Of a DNA stretch of 64,000 nt, positions 41,115 through 51,299 are shown piece after piece. The DNA lies in the NCBI RefSeq assembly GCF_900102015.1, contig NZ_FNAT01000006.1, positions 62,001 through 126,000 on the forward strand, in the 5' to 3' direction. This DNA comes from Limimaricola pyoseonensis (GTDB taxonomy: Bacteria; Pseudomonadota; Alphaproteobacteria; Rhodobacterales; Rhodobacteraceae). The notes under the pieces were generated by a model. It did no database searches. It had not been told where the DNA came from and saw only the letters and a program-made list of their open reading frames with translations. Position 1 is the stretch's first letter, and each line of letters opens with the position of its first letter. Position numbers and translations under genes: made by a program.

Positions 41115-42539
41115 ATGAGCGATTCCGCGACCTTCGATGAAATGTGGGGCCATGGCGAAACGCCACGCGCCCCCTACACCGCGATCGAGGGCTGGTTCAG
41201 CCAGGAGGATCCGGGCCGGCTGCGCCGCAAGGCGCGCGAGGCCGAGGCGCTGTTCCGGCTGACCGGCATCACCTTCAACGTCTATGGCGACAAGGCCGCG
41301 GGCGAGCGGCTGATCCCCTTCGACATCGTGCCCCGCGTGATCTCGGGCCGCGAATGGGACCGGCTGTCGCGCGGCATCGAGCAGCGCGTCCGGGCGATCA
41401 ACGCCTTTTTGCACGACATCTACCATCGGCAGGAGATCCTGCGCGCCGGCCGCGTGCCGGTCGAGGCGATCGCCCGCAACGCCGCCTTCCTGCCCGAGAT
41501 GATCGGCGTCGACCCGCCCGGCGGCGTCTACACCCACATCGTCGGCACCGACCTCGTTCGCACCGACGAGGACGAGTTCTACGTGCTCGAGGACAACGCC
41601 CGCACGCCATCGGGCGTGAGCTACATGCTCGAGAACCGCGAGACCATGCTCGCCATGTTCCCCGAGCTCTTCATGAAGACCCGGGTGCGGCAGGTCTCCT
41701 CCTACCCGGCGATGCTGCACCGCTCGCTCTGCGCCTCGGCTCCGGGCCACGCCAACGGCAAGCCGGTGGTCGCGGTGCTGACGCCCGGCAGCTTCAACTC
41801 CGCCTATTACGAACACAGCTTCCTCGCCGACAAGATGGGGGTGGAGCTGGTCGAGGGGCACGACCTGCGGGTGGTCGACGGGCGGCTGGCGATGCGCACC
41901 ACGCAGGGCTACCAGCCGATCGACGTGCTCTACCGCCGGGTCGACGACGACTGGATCGACCCGCTGAACTTCAACCCCGACAGCGCGCTCGGCGTGCCGG
42001 GGATCATGGACGTGTACCGCGCGGGCGGGCTGACGCTGGCCAACGCGCCCGGCACCGGCATCGCCGACGACAAGGCGATCTATTCCTACATGCCCGAGAT
42101 CGTCGAGTTCTACACCGGCGAGAAGGCGATCCTGAAGAACGTCCCCACATGGCGCTGCGCCGAGAAGGAGGCGCTCGCCTACGTGCTCGACAACCTGTCG
42201 GAGCTGGTGGTCAAGGAGGTGCACGGCTCCGGCGGCTACGGCATGCTGATCGGGCCGGCCGCCTCGAAGAAGGAACTCTCGGCCTTCCGCGACAAGCTCA
42301 AGGCCCGGCCCGGCAACTACATCGCCCAGCCAACGCTGTCGCTCTCGACCGTGCCGATCTTCACCCGCGCCGGCCTCGCGCCGCGCCATGTCGACCTGCG
42401 GCCCTTCGTGCTGGTCTCGCCCGAGGGGGTGACGATCACACCGGGCGGGCTGACGCGGGTCGCGCTGAAGAAGGGGTCGCTGGTGGTCAATTCCAGCCAG
42501 GGCGGCGGCACCAAGGACACCTGGGTGCTCGAGGAATGA
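41115..42539 (+). CDS. Circularly permuted ATP-grasp family protein (Anbu cluster)
   Basis: A 474-aa protein of the circularly permuted ATP-grasp type 2 family. Recognisable segments: RLIPFDIVPRVISGREWDRL near 60-80, FLHDIYHRQEIL, GTDLVRTDEDEFYVLEDNARTPS with acidic metal-binding residues, and the C-terminal VVKEVHGSGGYGMLIGP and RPFVLVSPEG-type stretches. ATP-grasp enzymes ligate a carboxylate to an amine or thiol. The protein regularly co-occurs with alpha-E, transglutaminase and Anbu proteins and may form or tag a peptide-like product; no reaction has been fixed that I know of. Its stop overlaps the alpha-E start (ATGA). Confidence 0.9.
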   Translation: MSDSATFDEMWGHGETPRAPYTAIEGWFSQEDPGRLRRKAREAEALFRLTGITFNVYGDKAAGERLIPFDIVPRVISGREWDRLSRGIEQRVRAINAFLHDIYHRQEILRAGRVPVEAIARNAAFLPEMIGVDPPGGVYTHIVGTDLVRTDEDEFYVLEDNARTPSGVSYMLENRETMLAMFPELFMKTRVRQVSSYPAMLHRSLCASAPGHANGKPVVAVLTPGSFNSAYYEHSFLADKMGVELVEGHDLRVVDGRLAMRTTQGYQPIDVLYRRVDDDWIDPLNFNPDSALGVPGIMDVYRAGGLTLANAPGTGIADDKAIYSYMPEIVEFYTGEKAILKNVPTWRCAEKEALAYVLDNLSELVVKEVHGSGGYGMLIGPAASKKELSAFRDKLKARPGNYIAQPTLSLSTVPIFTRAGLAPRHVDLRPFVLVSPEGVTITPGGLTRVALKKGSLVVNSSQGGGTKDTWVLEE

Positions 42540-43480
42540 CGACGCTGGGCAAGACAGCGGGCGGGCTCTACTGGATGTTCCGCTACCTCGAGCGCTCGGA
42601 GAACACCGCGCGCATGGTCGAGGTCGGCCAGCGCATCGCGCTGACCCGCTCCTCCGACGACGACGAATGGGCCAGCGTGCTGCAGGCCGCGGGCACCTAT
42701 GACGGCTACCGCGCCAAGCATGACGAGCTGCGCCGCGATCTCGCGATCGACTGGATGCTGCGCGACGCCGACAACCCCTCGTCGGTGCTGTCGGTGGTCA
42801 CGACGGCGCGCGACAACGCCCGCGTGGTGCGCACCGCGCTCACCCGCGAGGTCTGGGAGGCGGTGAACGAGGCCTACATCACGCTCAAGCAGGCCATGGC
42901 GCGGCGGATCGGCGACCGCGAACTTCAGGACGTGCTGCGGCTGGTGCGCCAGCGCGCCGCCTTCGTCCGCGGCGCCACCCACGGCACCATGCTGCGCAAC
43001 GACGTCTACGACTTCTGCCGGCTCGGCATGTTCACCGAGCGCGCCGACTGCACGGCGCGGATCCTCGACGTGAAGTATTTCGTGCTGCTGCCCGCCTCCT
43101 CGGCGGTGGGCTCGCGGCTCGACGACATCCAGTGGGAGACGATCCTGCGCTCGGTCTCGGGCATCGGCGCCTACCGGATGCGCTTCGGCCAGCAGCTGCG
43201 CCCGCGCGAGATCGCCGAGTTCCTGATCCACGACCGCACCATGCCGCGCAGCCTCGCCTTCTGCGCCCGCAAGCTGCGCGAGAACCTCGACTACCTCGCC
43301 GAGGATTACGGCGCGCGGATGCACTCGCATGAGGTGGTCGCCGACATGAACGACAAGAAGCTCGCGCAGCCGATCGACGCGATCTTCCAGTCCGGGCTGC
43401 ACGAGTTCCTGGTCGATTTCCAGGGCTGCATCGCGTCGCTGAGCAGCCAGGTCGAGATCGACTACAGGTTCTACCGCTGA
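42536..43480 (+). CDS. Alpha-E domain protein (Anbu cluster)
   Basis: A 314-aa mostly helical protein of the alpha-E family. It starts TLGKTAGGLYWMFRYLERSEN, the family's most conserved region with paired acidic/Arg residues, and contains FCRLGMFTERADCTARILDVK and a long helical C-terminus. The start at 42536 overlaps the ATP-grasp stop; the open frame upstream is only a shadow. Alpha-E proteins accompany ATP-grasp partners and are thought to form part of a peptide-ligating or modifying complex; the biochemical role is unproven. Confidence 0.9.
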   Translation: MTTLGKTAGGLYWMFRYLERSENTARMVEVGQRIALTRSSDDDEWASVLQAAGTYDGYRAKHDELRRDLAIDWMLRDADNPSSVLSVVTTARDNARVVRTALTREVWEAVNEAYITLKQAMARRIGDRELQDVLRLVRQRAAFVRGATHGTMLRNDVYDFCRLGMFTERADCTARILDVKYFVLLPASSAVGSRLDDIQWETILRSVSGIGAYRMRFGQQLRPREIAEFLIHDRTMPRSLAFCARKLRENLDYLAEDYGARMHSHEVVADMNDKKLAQPIDAIFQSGLHEFLVDFQGCIASLSSQVEIDYRFYR

Positions 43481-43517
43481 TGGCGGCCGGGCCCGACACG
43501 CCGAGAGGAGCCAAGGG

Positions 43518-44318
43518 ATGCGCCTGAGCATTTCCCACCGCACCGTCTACAGCTACGACGCCCCGGTCGAGTTCGCGCTGCAGCAGCTGCGGCTGACGCC
43601 GAAATCCACCGGCGGCCAGCAGGTGCTGAACTGGCGCACCAGCGTCACCGGCGGCCGGCGCGAGCTTTCCTTCGAGGATCACCACGCCAACACCGTCGAG
43701 CTTGTCTCGGTCGAGCCCGGCGCCACCGAGATCGCGATCCTGTCGGAGGGCGAGCTGGAGATAGAGGATCGCCACGGCGTGCACGGGCCGCATGCGGGCT
43801 TCATGCCGCTGTGGCTGTTCGAGCGTCCGACCAAGCTCACCAGGAGCGGCGCGCGCTGCCGCAGGCTGGTGCACGCGATCGACGAGAAGCTGCCGATGCT
43901 CGACCGGCTGCATGCGCTCTCAACCGCGATCTCGGAGGCCGTCACCTACAGCACCGGCAGCTCCGAGGTCGGCACCACCGCCGAGGACGCGCTCGAGGCC
44001 GGGGCCGGGGTCTGCCAGGATCACGCCCATGTCTTCATCGCCTGCGCCCGCGCCATGGGGCTGCCGGCGCGCTACGTCTCGGGCTACCTGATGATGAACG
44101 ACCGGGTGGCGCAGGAGGCGACGCATGCCTGGGCCGAGGCCTGCGTGCCCGATCTCGGCTGGGTCGGCTTCGACGTCTCGAACGGCATCTCGCCCGACGA
44201 ACGCTACGTCCGCATCGCGACGGGGCTGGACTACACCGAGGCCGCGCCGGTAAATGGCTTTCGCTTCGGCGCCGCGCAGGAGGATCTCTCGGTCGCGGTC
44301 GAGGTGCGCCAGGACTGA
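43518..44318 (+). CDS. Transglutaminase-like cysteine peptidase (Anbu cluster)
   Basis: A 266-aa protein: an N-terminal beta-rich domain (1 to about 115, RLSISHRTVYSYDAPV) followed by a transglutaminase-like catalytic domain with Cys in AGAGVCQDHAHVF, His in ATHAWAEA and Asp in GFDVSN, the papain-like triad in the usual order. No signal peptide, so cytoplasmic. It could cleave or form isopeptide-type amide bonds on the product of the ATP-grasp/alpha-E pair. It follows the alpha-E gene by 37 bp and precedes the Anbu gene by 12 bp. Confidence 0.93.
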   Translation: MRLSISHRTVYSYDAPVEFALQQLRLTPKSTGGQQVLNWRTSVTGGRRELSFEDHHANTVELVSVEPGATEIAILSEGELEIEDRHGVHGPHAGFMPLWLFERPTKLTRSGARCRRLVHAIDEKLPMLDRLHALSTAISEAVTYSTGSSEVGTTAEDALEAGAGVCQDHAHVFIACARAMGLPARYVSGYLMMNDRVAQEATHAWAEACVPDLGWVGFDVSNGISPDERYVRIATGLDYTEAAPVNGFRFGAAQEDLSVAVEVRQD

Positions 44319-44330
44319 ACGGATCCTCAC

Positions 44331-45062
44331 ATGACCTATTGCGTCGCCCTGAGACTGGACCGCGGGCTGGTCTTCATGTCCGACACCCGCACCAATGCCG
44401 GCGTCGACAACGTCGCGAGCTGCCGCAAGATGTTCAGCTGGTCGGACGGCGACTGCGCCGTGACGCTGCTCACCGCCGGCAACCTCGCCACCACCCAGGC
44501 GGTGGTGAGCCTGATCGAGGAGCGGCTGAAATCGCCCGGCGAGCGCAGCCCCTCGATCCTCGGCCAGCCCTCGATGTTCGCCGTGGCGCGGATGGTGGGC
44601 GACCTGCTCAAGCAGGAGATCGCCCGCGCCGGCAGCGGCCAGATGAGCGCCGATGCCGGCACCTTCGCCGCGACGCTGATCCTGGGCGGTCAGGTGCGCG
44701 GCAGCGCGCCGCGACTGTTCCTGATCTACCCGGAGGGCAACTTCATCGAGGCCGGCGACGACATGCCCTGGTTCCAGAGCGGCGAGACAAAGTACGGCCG
44801 CCCGATCCTGGTGCGCGCCTTCGATCCGGCGATGAGCTTTGAGGCGGCGGCGAAGCTCCTGATGGTCAGCTACGACTCGACCATCAAGGCCAACCTCTCG
44901 GTCGGGCCGCCGATGGACCTGCAGGTCTACGAGACCGACAGCCTGCAGACCGGCAAGACGCTGCGGATCGAGGCCAACGATCCCCAGTACCTCGCGATCT
45001 CCGAGGGCTGGAGCGACGCGCTGCGCTCCGCCTTCGACGCGCTGCCCGACGTCACGCTCTAG
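44331..45062 (+). CDS. Anbu-type proteasome-related peptidase
   Basis: A 243-aa Ntn-hydrolase of the Anbu (ancestral beta-subunit, HslV-related) family. After removal of the initiator Met the chain begins Thr-Tyr-Cys-Val-Ala, giving the N-terminal nucleophile Thr1 without a propeptide. SDTRTNAG (about 17-24) supplies the family's Asp, and Lys in SCRKMF (about 32) is the expected general base. The C-terminal part has the FIEAGDDMPWFQSGETKYG stretch typical of Anbu. Anbu proteins assemble into helical or lock-washer particles; the physiological substrate is unresolved. It closes the four-gene cluster with ATP-grasp, alpha-E and transglutaminase genes. Confidence 0.92.
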   Translation: MTYCVALRLDRGLVFMSDTRTNAGVDNVASCRKMFSWSDGDCAVTLLTAGNLATTQAVVSLIEERLKSPGERSPSILGQPSMFAVARMVGDLLKQEIARAGSGQMSADAGTFAATLILGGQVRGSAPRLFLIYPEGNFIEAGDDMPWFQSGETKYGRPILVRAFDPAMSFEAAAKLLMVSYDSTIKANLSVGPPMDLQVYETDSLQTGKTLRIEANDPQYLAISEGWSDALRSAFDALPDVTL

Positions 45063-45078
45063 GGCCCGTCAGAGGGCC
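45063..45078. terminator. Possible hairpin between convergent Anbu and nagB genes
   Basis: GGCCC-GTCAGA-GGGCC directly after the Anbu stop, in the 40-bp gap between convergent genes. Five base pairs, no T-run; may help terminate one or both transcripts. Confidence 0.3.
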
Positions 45079-45102
45079 GCCCCTACTAGGCACGGCATTC
45101 GC

Positions 45103-45843
45103 TCAGGCCGCCATCCGGCGCAGGTTCCGCCCCGCCGCGACGTCGCACAGCACGGTGACGCGGGGATGCCGCTGCAGCGCCGAGGCCGGGACGGCCTCCG
45201 TCACCGGCCCTTCCAGCGCCGCCGCCAGCGCCTCGGCCTTGGCGGCGCCGGTCGCCAGCAGCAGGATCTCGCGCGCCTCGAGGATGGTGCCGATGCCCAT
45301 GGTGACGGCGTGCTCCGGCACCGGCGTGCCGGCCGGGAAATCCGGCGCGTTGGCCTGCCGCGTCTGCTCGGTCAGCCGGACCCGCCGGGTGCGGCTGTCA
45401 TGCGCGGCGCCCGGCTCGTTGAAGCCGACATGGCCGTTGCGCCCGATACCCAGAAGCTGCAGCCCGATGCCGCCCGCGGCCGCGATCGCTGCCTCGTAGC
45501 CATCGGCCTCGGCCGGCCCGCCATTGCCGTCGGGCAGGTGCCACCGGCCCTCCGGCACACTGGCCGGGTCGAACAGCTCGCGCCGCATATAGCTGGCGAA
45601 GCTCGCCGGGTGGCCGGGCGGCAGGCCCGCATATTCGTCGAGGTTGAAGAAGGTCGCATGATCGAGCCGCAGCCCCCCGGGCGCGATCCGTTCGCGCAGG
45701 GCGGCATAGACCGCGAGCGGCGTGCGCCCGGTGGCGAGCCCCAGCACCGGCGACGGCGCGGCGCAGGCGGCGGCGATGCGCGCGGCCGCGCGCTCGGCCA
45801 CATCGGTGGCCGAGTCGAGGATCTCGACGCGCGGCCCGCTCAT
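45103..45843 (-). CDS. nagB: Glucosamine-6-phosphate deaminase family protein
   Basis: A 246-aa enzyme of the NagB family, converting glucosamine 6-phosphate to fructose 6-phosphate and ammonia. Visible motifs: LGLATGRTPLAVY (phosphate loop, about 34-46), FFNLDEYAG with the enolisation base Asp, and GIGRNGHVGFNEPG with the ring-opening His/Glu. Asn instead of Asp in GRNGH matches the Bacillus-type sequence and is not a defect. It is the last gene of the amino-sugar operon, overlapping the ROK kinase by four bases, so glucosamine 6-phosphate is presumably made by that kinase. Confidence 0.92.
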   Translation of the reverse strand: MSGPRVEILDSATDVAERAAARIAAACAAPSPVLGLATGRTPLAVYAALRERIAPGGLRLDHATFFNLDEYAGLPPGHPASFASYMRRELFDPASVPEGRWHLPDGNGGPAEADGYEAAIAAAGGIGLQLLGIGRNGHVGFNEPGAAHDSRTRRVRLTEQTRQANAPDFPAGTPVPEHAVTMGIGTILEAREILLLATGAAKAEALAAALEGPVTEAVPASALQRHPRVTVLCDVAAGRNLRRMAA

Positions 45844-46894
45844 GCCAGGCTCTCCGCGAAGGCGGTCCGGCCCGCCCGCACCGCGCCGAGCACGCCCGCG
45901 CGGTTGCCGAGCGCGCTGACGTAACAGTCCGGCGGCTCGGGCATGCAGCGCGCCAGCGCCAGCGCCAGCCGCTCCTGCAGCTCGGGCCGCGAGCCGATGC
46001 TGCCGCCGAAGATCACCCGCGACGGGTCGATCACCGCGCAGACCGACAGCACCGCCTGCGCGAGCTTCGCCGCGAGCCCGTCGAGCACGGCCGCGAAGAC
46101 CGCGTCATCCGGCCGCTCGAACAGCTCGCGCAAATTGCCGGGCAGGCTGCCGCCCCCGGCCGTGTAGGCCGCGCGCAGCGCCGCGCTCGAGATCACGCTT
46201 TCCAGCGCGCCGCTGGCATGGGTCGCCGGGTCGAACGGATCGGCCCCGATCGGCAGCGCCGCGATCTCGCCCGCCGCGCCATGCGCGCCGCGCAACAGCC
46301 GGCCATGCACCATCGCCCCCATGCCGATCCCGGTGCCGAGCGCGATGAACACCACGTTCTCGCGCCCCTGCCCGTGGCCGAGCCAGCTTTCGCCCAGCAC
46401 CGCCATGTTGACGTCGTTCTCGACCGCCACCGGCAGGCCGAGCGCCCGGCCGATCACGTCGCGCAGGTCGCGGCCCTCGAGGTCCGACACGTTCGGCGCG
46501 CGGTGCAGCCGCCCGCTGCGCGGGTCGACCGCGGCGGGCAGGCCGATGCCGGCGGCGCGCAGCCGGTCGGGCGCGACCTGCGCGCGCTCCAGCAGCTCGG
46601 CCTTCTGGGCGCGGATCTGCTCGACCACGGCCAGGCCGCCCTCGGGCGCGGTCGGCGCCTTCACTTCGGCCAGCACCCGGCCCGAGAGGTCGCACAGCAC
46701 GGATTGCGCCTTGGTGCCGCCGATGTCGCTGCCCATCAGCAGCGCGGCGTCGTCGCGCAGACCGCCCTCGGGGCCGGTCCAGCCGGCCAGCTCGTCGGGG
46801 GCCGGCTCCGCCGCCTCGGCGGACAGCGCCGCGCGCAGCCACCGGCGCGCCGGCAGCGACAGCCCGGCGGCGTCGAGCCGCCCCGGCTGCGCGG

Positions 46895-46898
<4 letters not shown>
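45840..46898 (-). CDS. ROK-family sugar kinase
   Basis: A 352-aa ROK protein. The ATP motif SDIGGTKAQSV starts near residue 57 and the catalytic region is VAVENDVNMAVLGE, with ALGTGIGMGAMV for phosphate binding. It lacks a helix-turn-helix and the CxCGxxGCxE zinc motif common in ROK repressors and many ROK kinases. An unusual N-terminal extension of about 50 residues rich in Ala and Arg precedes the kinase core. With NagB immediately downstream, glucosamine or N-acetylglucosamine is the likely substrate, but another amino sugar is possible. It overlaps its neighbours on both sides by ATGA. Confidence 0.85.
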
Positions 46899-47937
<1,039 letters not shown>

Positions 47938-47938
<1 letters not shown>

Positions 47939-49452
47939 CAGGACGCCTCCGAAATCTGGTTGAACCGGTCCTCGAGCTCGGCCGCGGCGCCCGCCTCGCG
48001 GGCCGCGCGCGCCTCGGCCGCCCGGGTGAAGCCGTCGAGCGCCGCGCGGTAGGCGTCGAGCGCCTCCGCCATCGCCGCCTCGGCCGGGCCGCCGAAGCGG
48101 TCGCGCACCGCCACGAAATGCTCGGGGCTGACCGCTTCGGCGAAGCCCGCCTCGTCGAGCTCGGGCGCCCGGCCGGTCGCGGCCTCGAAGGCCCGGCGGA
48201 ACGGGGCGTAGCCCGAGGGCAGGTCGATGCCCTCCGCGACCACGGCGCGCGACGTCGCGGCGGCGATCTCGTGCGCCTCGCGGAACGACAGCCCCTCGCG
48301 CCGCACCAGCGTGTCGGCCAGCTCGGTGATGGTGATGCAGGAGCGGCGGATGTTCTCCGCGACCCGCGCGCCGTCGATCTTCAGCGAGCCCATCAGCGCC
48401 GCCATCAGGTCGAGCACCCGCGCGCCGCTGTCGAAGGCGCCGTAGCCCGCGCCCTGGCTCTCGCCCTCGCTGTCGTTCATGTCGGTGAAGGGCGTGTTGT
48501 GCATGATGGTCAGCATCATCCGCGCCCGGCCGGTGGTCTGGCTGGCGAGGTGGCGCAGATGCTCGATCGGCACCGGGTTGCGCTTCTGCGGCATGATCGA
48601 GGAGACCTGCACGAAGGCGTTCGGAACGTAGACCTGCCCGACCTCGAAGGCAGACCAGAACTGCAGGTCCTGGATCAGGCGGCCCAGATGCAGGAAGGTC
48701 AGCTCGAGCGCGGCATAGGCGCCGGTGGTGTAGTCCACCGCCGCGATGCAGCCATAGGCGTTGCGCTGCGGCGCCGCGAAGCCCAAGAGCGCCGCCACCC
48801 GGGCGCGGTCGATCGGGAAGCCCGAGGTGGTGATCGCCGCCGCGCCCATCGAGCACAGGTCGCAATTCGCCCGCGCCGCCTCGAGCCGCTCGATGTCGCG
48901 GATCAGCACCTCGATCGCCGCGCCGAGGTAATGCCCGAAGGTGGTGGGCTGCGCCGGCTGGCCGTGGGTGTAGGCCACCACCAGCGTCGCCCGCTCGCGG
49001 TCGGCGGTGTCGATCAGCGCCGACAGCAGCTGCCGCGCCCGCGCCAGCAGGTCGTCGAGCCGCGCCTTGAGCGACATCTTGAACAGCGTGTGGTCGATGT
49101 CGTTGCGCGAACGCGCGGTGTGCAGCCGCCCGGCCAGGTCCGGCCCGAGCCGGCGCTTCAGCTCGGCCTCGACGAGGAAGAAGTAGTCCTCGACCTCGCC
49201 GGTGTAGCGCAGGCCGGCCGGGTCGATCTCGGCGGCGATGGCCTTCAGCGCGCGGGCGATCCCGGCCGCCTCGGCGGGTGCGAGGATGCCGGTCTCGGCC
49301 AGCATCACCAGATGCGCCCGGTCGATGCGGCGGAAGCCCTCGGCATGGTGCAGCCGCGCCCCGTCGAACAGCGGCGCGAGCACGGTGTCGCGGTAGACCG
49401 GGTCGGGGAAGCGCGTGGCGTCGCTGTCGCGCGGATGGGTCGTCATGGTCAT
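47938..49452 (-). CDS. Argininosuccinate lyase-like enzyme (aspartase/fumarase superfamily)
   Basis: A 504-aa protein with the superfamily's three conserved regions: LHTARSRNDIDHT (about 108-120), AYTHGQPAQPTTFGHYL (about 160-176) and the catalytic loop SSIMPQKRNP near 280-292. It would eliminate an amine or other group from a succinyl-type substrate, releasing fumarate. Length exceeds typical ArgH (about 460). Being inserted between permease and ATPase genes of an amino-sugar operon argues for a catabolic C-N lyase, for example on an N-succinyl-type amino compound, rather than arginine synthesis; EDDS lyase is a precedent for an ASL relative with another job. Start 49452 overlaps the permease stop; a second ATG lies two codons later. 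Substrate unknown. Confidence 0.85.
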
Positions 49453-50312
49453 CCCTTCAGGCCCGCCAGCATCACGCCGCGGACGATGTAGCGTTGCAGC
49501 AGCAGGAACACGATCAGCGTCGGGATCGTGGCCAGTGCCGCCCCGGTCATGATCATCTCCCAGCGGATCGCCTGCTCGACCGCGAAGCTCGTCAGGCCGA
49601 TCGGCAGGGTGTAGAGTTCGCTGCTGGTGGTCACGATCAGCGGCCAGAAGAAGGCGGTCCAGTTGCCGAGGAAGGTGAAGATCGCCAGCGCCGAGAGCGC
49701 CGGTGTCACCAGCGGCATCGCCACCCGCCACCAGATCGCGAACTCGTTGAGCCCGTCGATCCGCGCCGCCTCGAGGAAGTCGTCGGGCACCGTCTCGAAG
49801 AACTGCTTCATCAGGAAGGTGCCGAAGGCGGTCATCATGCCGGGGAACATGATGCCCCAATAGGTGTCGAGCCATCCGAAATTGGCCGACATCAGGTACC
49901 ACGGGATCACCAGCATCTCGGTCGGGATCATCAGCGTCGAGAGAATCGCGAGGAAGATGAACTGCCGGCCGCGGAAGCGGAACTTGGCCAGGGTGTAGCC
50001 GACGAGGCTGTCGAAGAAGACGTTCGACAGCGTCACCGCGATGGCGACCAGGGACGAGTTCAGGAACCAGCGCAGGAAGCGGCCGTCGCCCAAGACCTCG
50101 AAGTAGTTGGCCAGCGTCGGTTCCTTCGGGATCAGCCGCAGGTCGTAGATCTGGCCGGCATCCTTGAGCGAGGTCGAGAACATGAACAGCAGCGGCGTGA
50201 CCATCAGCACCCCGCCGATGAACAGCACGGTCCAGGTGACGATGCGCCCGGGGCGCAGCCGCGCCATGGGCAGCGGCCGGGCCTCGCGGGCCGTGGCGGT
50301 GGCGGCGGTCAT
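49449..50312 (-). CDS. Sugar ABC transporter permease (MalG-like)
   Basis: A 287-aa inner-membrane protein with six hydrophobic segments. ATPase-docking motif EAARIDGLNEFAIWWRVAMP, and GTFLMKQFFETVPDDFLEAARI ahead of it, are typical of MalG-type CUT1 permeases. Overlaps the second permease gene upstream and the lyase downstream by four bases each, indicating tight translational coupling across the operon. Confidence 0.94.
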   Translation of the reverse strand: MTAATATAREARPLPMARLRPGRIVTWTVLFIGGVLMVTPLLFMFSTSLKDAGQIYDLRLIPKEPTLANYFEVLGDGRFLRWFLNSSLVAIAVTLSNVFFDSLVGYTLAKFRFRGRQFIFLAILSTLMIPTEMLVIPWYLMSANFGWLDTYWGIMFPGMMTAFGTFLMKQFFETVPDDFLEAARIDGLNEFAIWWRVAMPLVTPALSALAIFTFLGNWTAFFWPLIVTTSSELYTLPIGLTSFAVEQAIRWEMIMTGAALATIPTLIVFLLLQRYIVRGVMLAGLKG

Positions 50313-51244
50313 GCGCGGTCCCTCATGATCCAGAGTTGCAGCAGCGAGACGATCAGCAGGATCGTGAAGAGCACCACGGTCTGCGCCGCCGCGTAGCCCA
50401 TGTCATAGGAGGAGAAGGCGGTCTGGTAGATCAGCAGCACCAGCGGCTTGGTCGAGCCCAGCGGGCCGCCCGGGTCGTTGGTGGTCATGTTGTAGACCTG
50501 GTCGAAGATCCGCAGGAAGCCGATCGAGGCGAACACCACGAGGAACACCGTGGTCGGCTTCAGAAGCGGCAGGGTGATCTTGCGCAGGATGCCCCATTCG
50601 CCGACGCCGTCGATCCGCGCGGCCTCATAGTAGGTCTGCGGGATGGCGCGCAGCCCGGCCATGAAGATGATGATCTGGAAGCCGAGACCGGCCCAGATCG
50701 CCGTCACCATGATCGAGGGCAGCGCCCAAGTGGTGGACTTCAGGAAGTCGATCTGCGCCAGCCCGATCTGCCCTAGAAACGAGTTGATCGCCCCGGTCGG
50801 CGCCGGCTGGTAGAACCAGCGCCAGACCCAGGCCATGGCCGAGGCCGTGGTGATGAACGGCAGGAAATAGAGCGCCCGGATGAAGGTGTGCGCAAAGCGC
50901 ACCCGGTCGAGGAAGAATGCGATGGTGAAGGCCAGCACCAGGCTGATCGGCGTGCCGATGATCAGGTAGGCGAAGGTGTTGCGGAAGACCTGCCAGAAAT
51001 GCGGGTCGCCGAACATCCGCGCGTAATTCTCGACGCCGATGAACTCGGGCGTCGACATCAGGTCCCAGTCGGTGAAGGAAAGCCGGAACGCGTCGAGCGT
51101 CGGGTAGAAGCGGATCACGCTGTAGAACAGGATCGGCAGCGCCAGGAATCCCCAGACCCACAGCGCCCGCCGCGTCCGCATGCTGAGCCGCGCGCCGCCA
51201 GCGCGGGCCTCCGGCCGCGCCGGACCGGCCTCCTGAATCGTCAT
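50309..51244 (-). CDS. Sugar ABC transporter permease (MalF-like)
   Basis: A 311-aa permease with six hydrophobic segments after a charged N-terminus. The docking motif is EAARIDGVGEWGILRKITLPLL, with RALYFLPFITTASAMAWVW before it. It is the first permease after the binding-protein gene, separated from it by 55 bp containing a stable hairpin. Works with the MalG-like partner and the ATPase at 46895-47938. Confidence 0.94.
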   Translation of the reverse strand: MTIQEAGPARPEARAGGARLSMRTRRALWVWGFLALPILFYSVIRFYPTLDAFRLSFTDWDLMSTPEFIGVENYARMFGDPHFWQVFRNTFAYLIIGTPISLVLAFTIAFFLDRVRFAHTFIRALYFLPFITTASAMAWVWRWFYQPAPTGAINSFLGQIGLAQIDFLKSTTWALPSIMVTAIWAGLGFQIIIFMAGLRAIPQTYYEAARIDGVGEWGILRKITLPLLKPTTVFLVVFASIGFLRIFDQVYNMTTNDPGGPLGSTKPLVLLIYQTAFSSYDMGYAAAQTVVLFTILLIVSLLQLWIMRDRA

Positions 51245-51265
51245 GCCCTGCCTCCCCTTGGGAAA

Positions 51266-51289
51266 GGCCCGGCCGCGCGCGGCCGGGCC
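51266..51289 (-). other. Intercistronic stem-loop after the amino-sugar binding-protein gene
   Basis: Perfect 10-bp stem GGCCCGGCCG/CGGCCGGGCC (51266-51275 with 51280-51289) and a 4-nt loop, 10 nt after the stop of the binding-protein gene on the minus strand. No T-run. Confidence 0.78.
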
Positions 51290-51299
51290 GTGGCGCGCC

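Noticed and set aside
45400-45440. Asn in place of the E. coli catalytic Asp in NagB (GRNGH)
   Set aside because: Bacillus-type NagB proteins have the same residue, so it is a normal subfamily variant and not a defect.
49444-49452. Annotating the ASL-like gene as argH for arginine biosynthesis
   Set aside because: Operon position between sugar transport genes and greater length argue against it; no other arginine gene is nearby.
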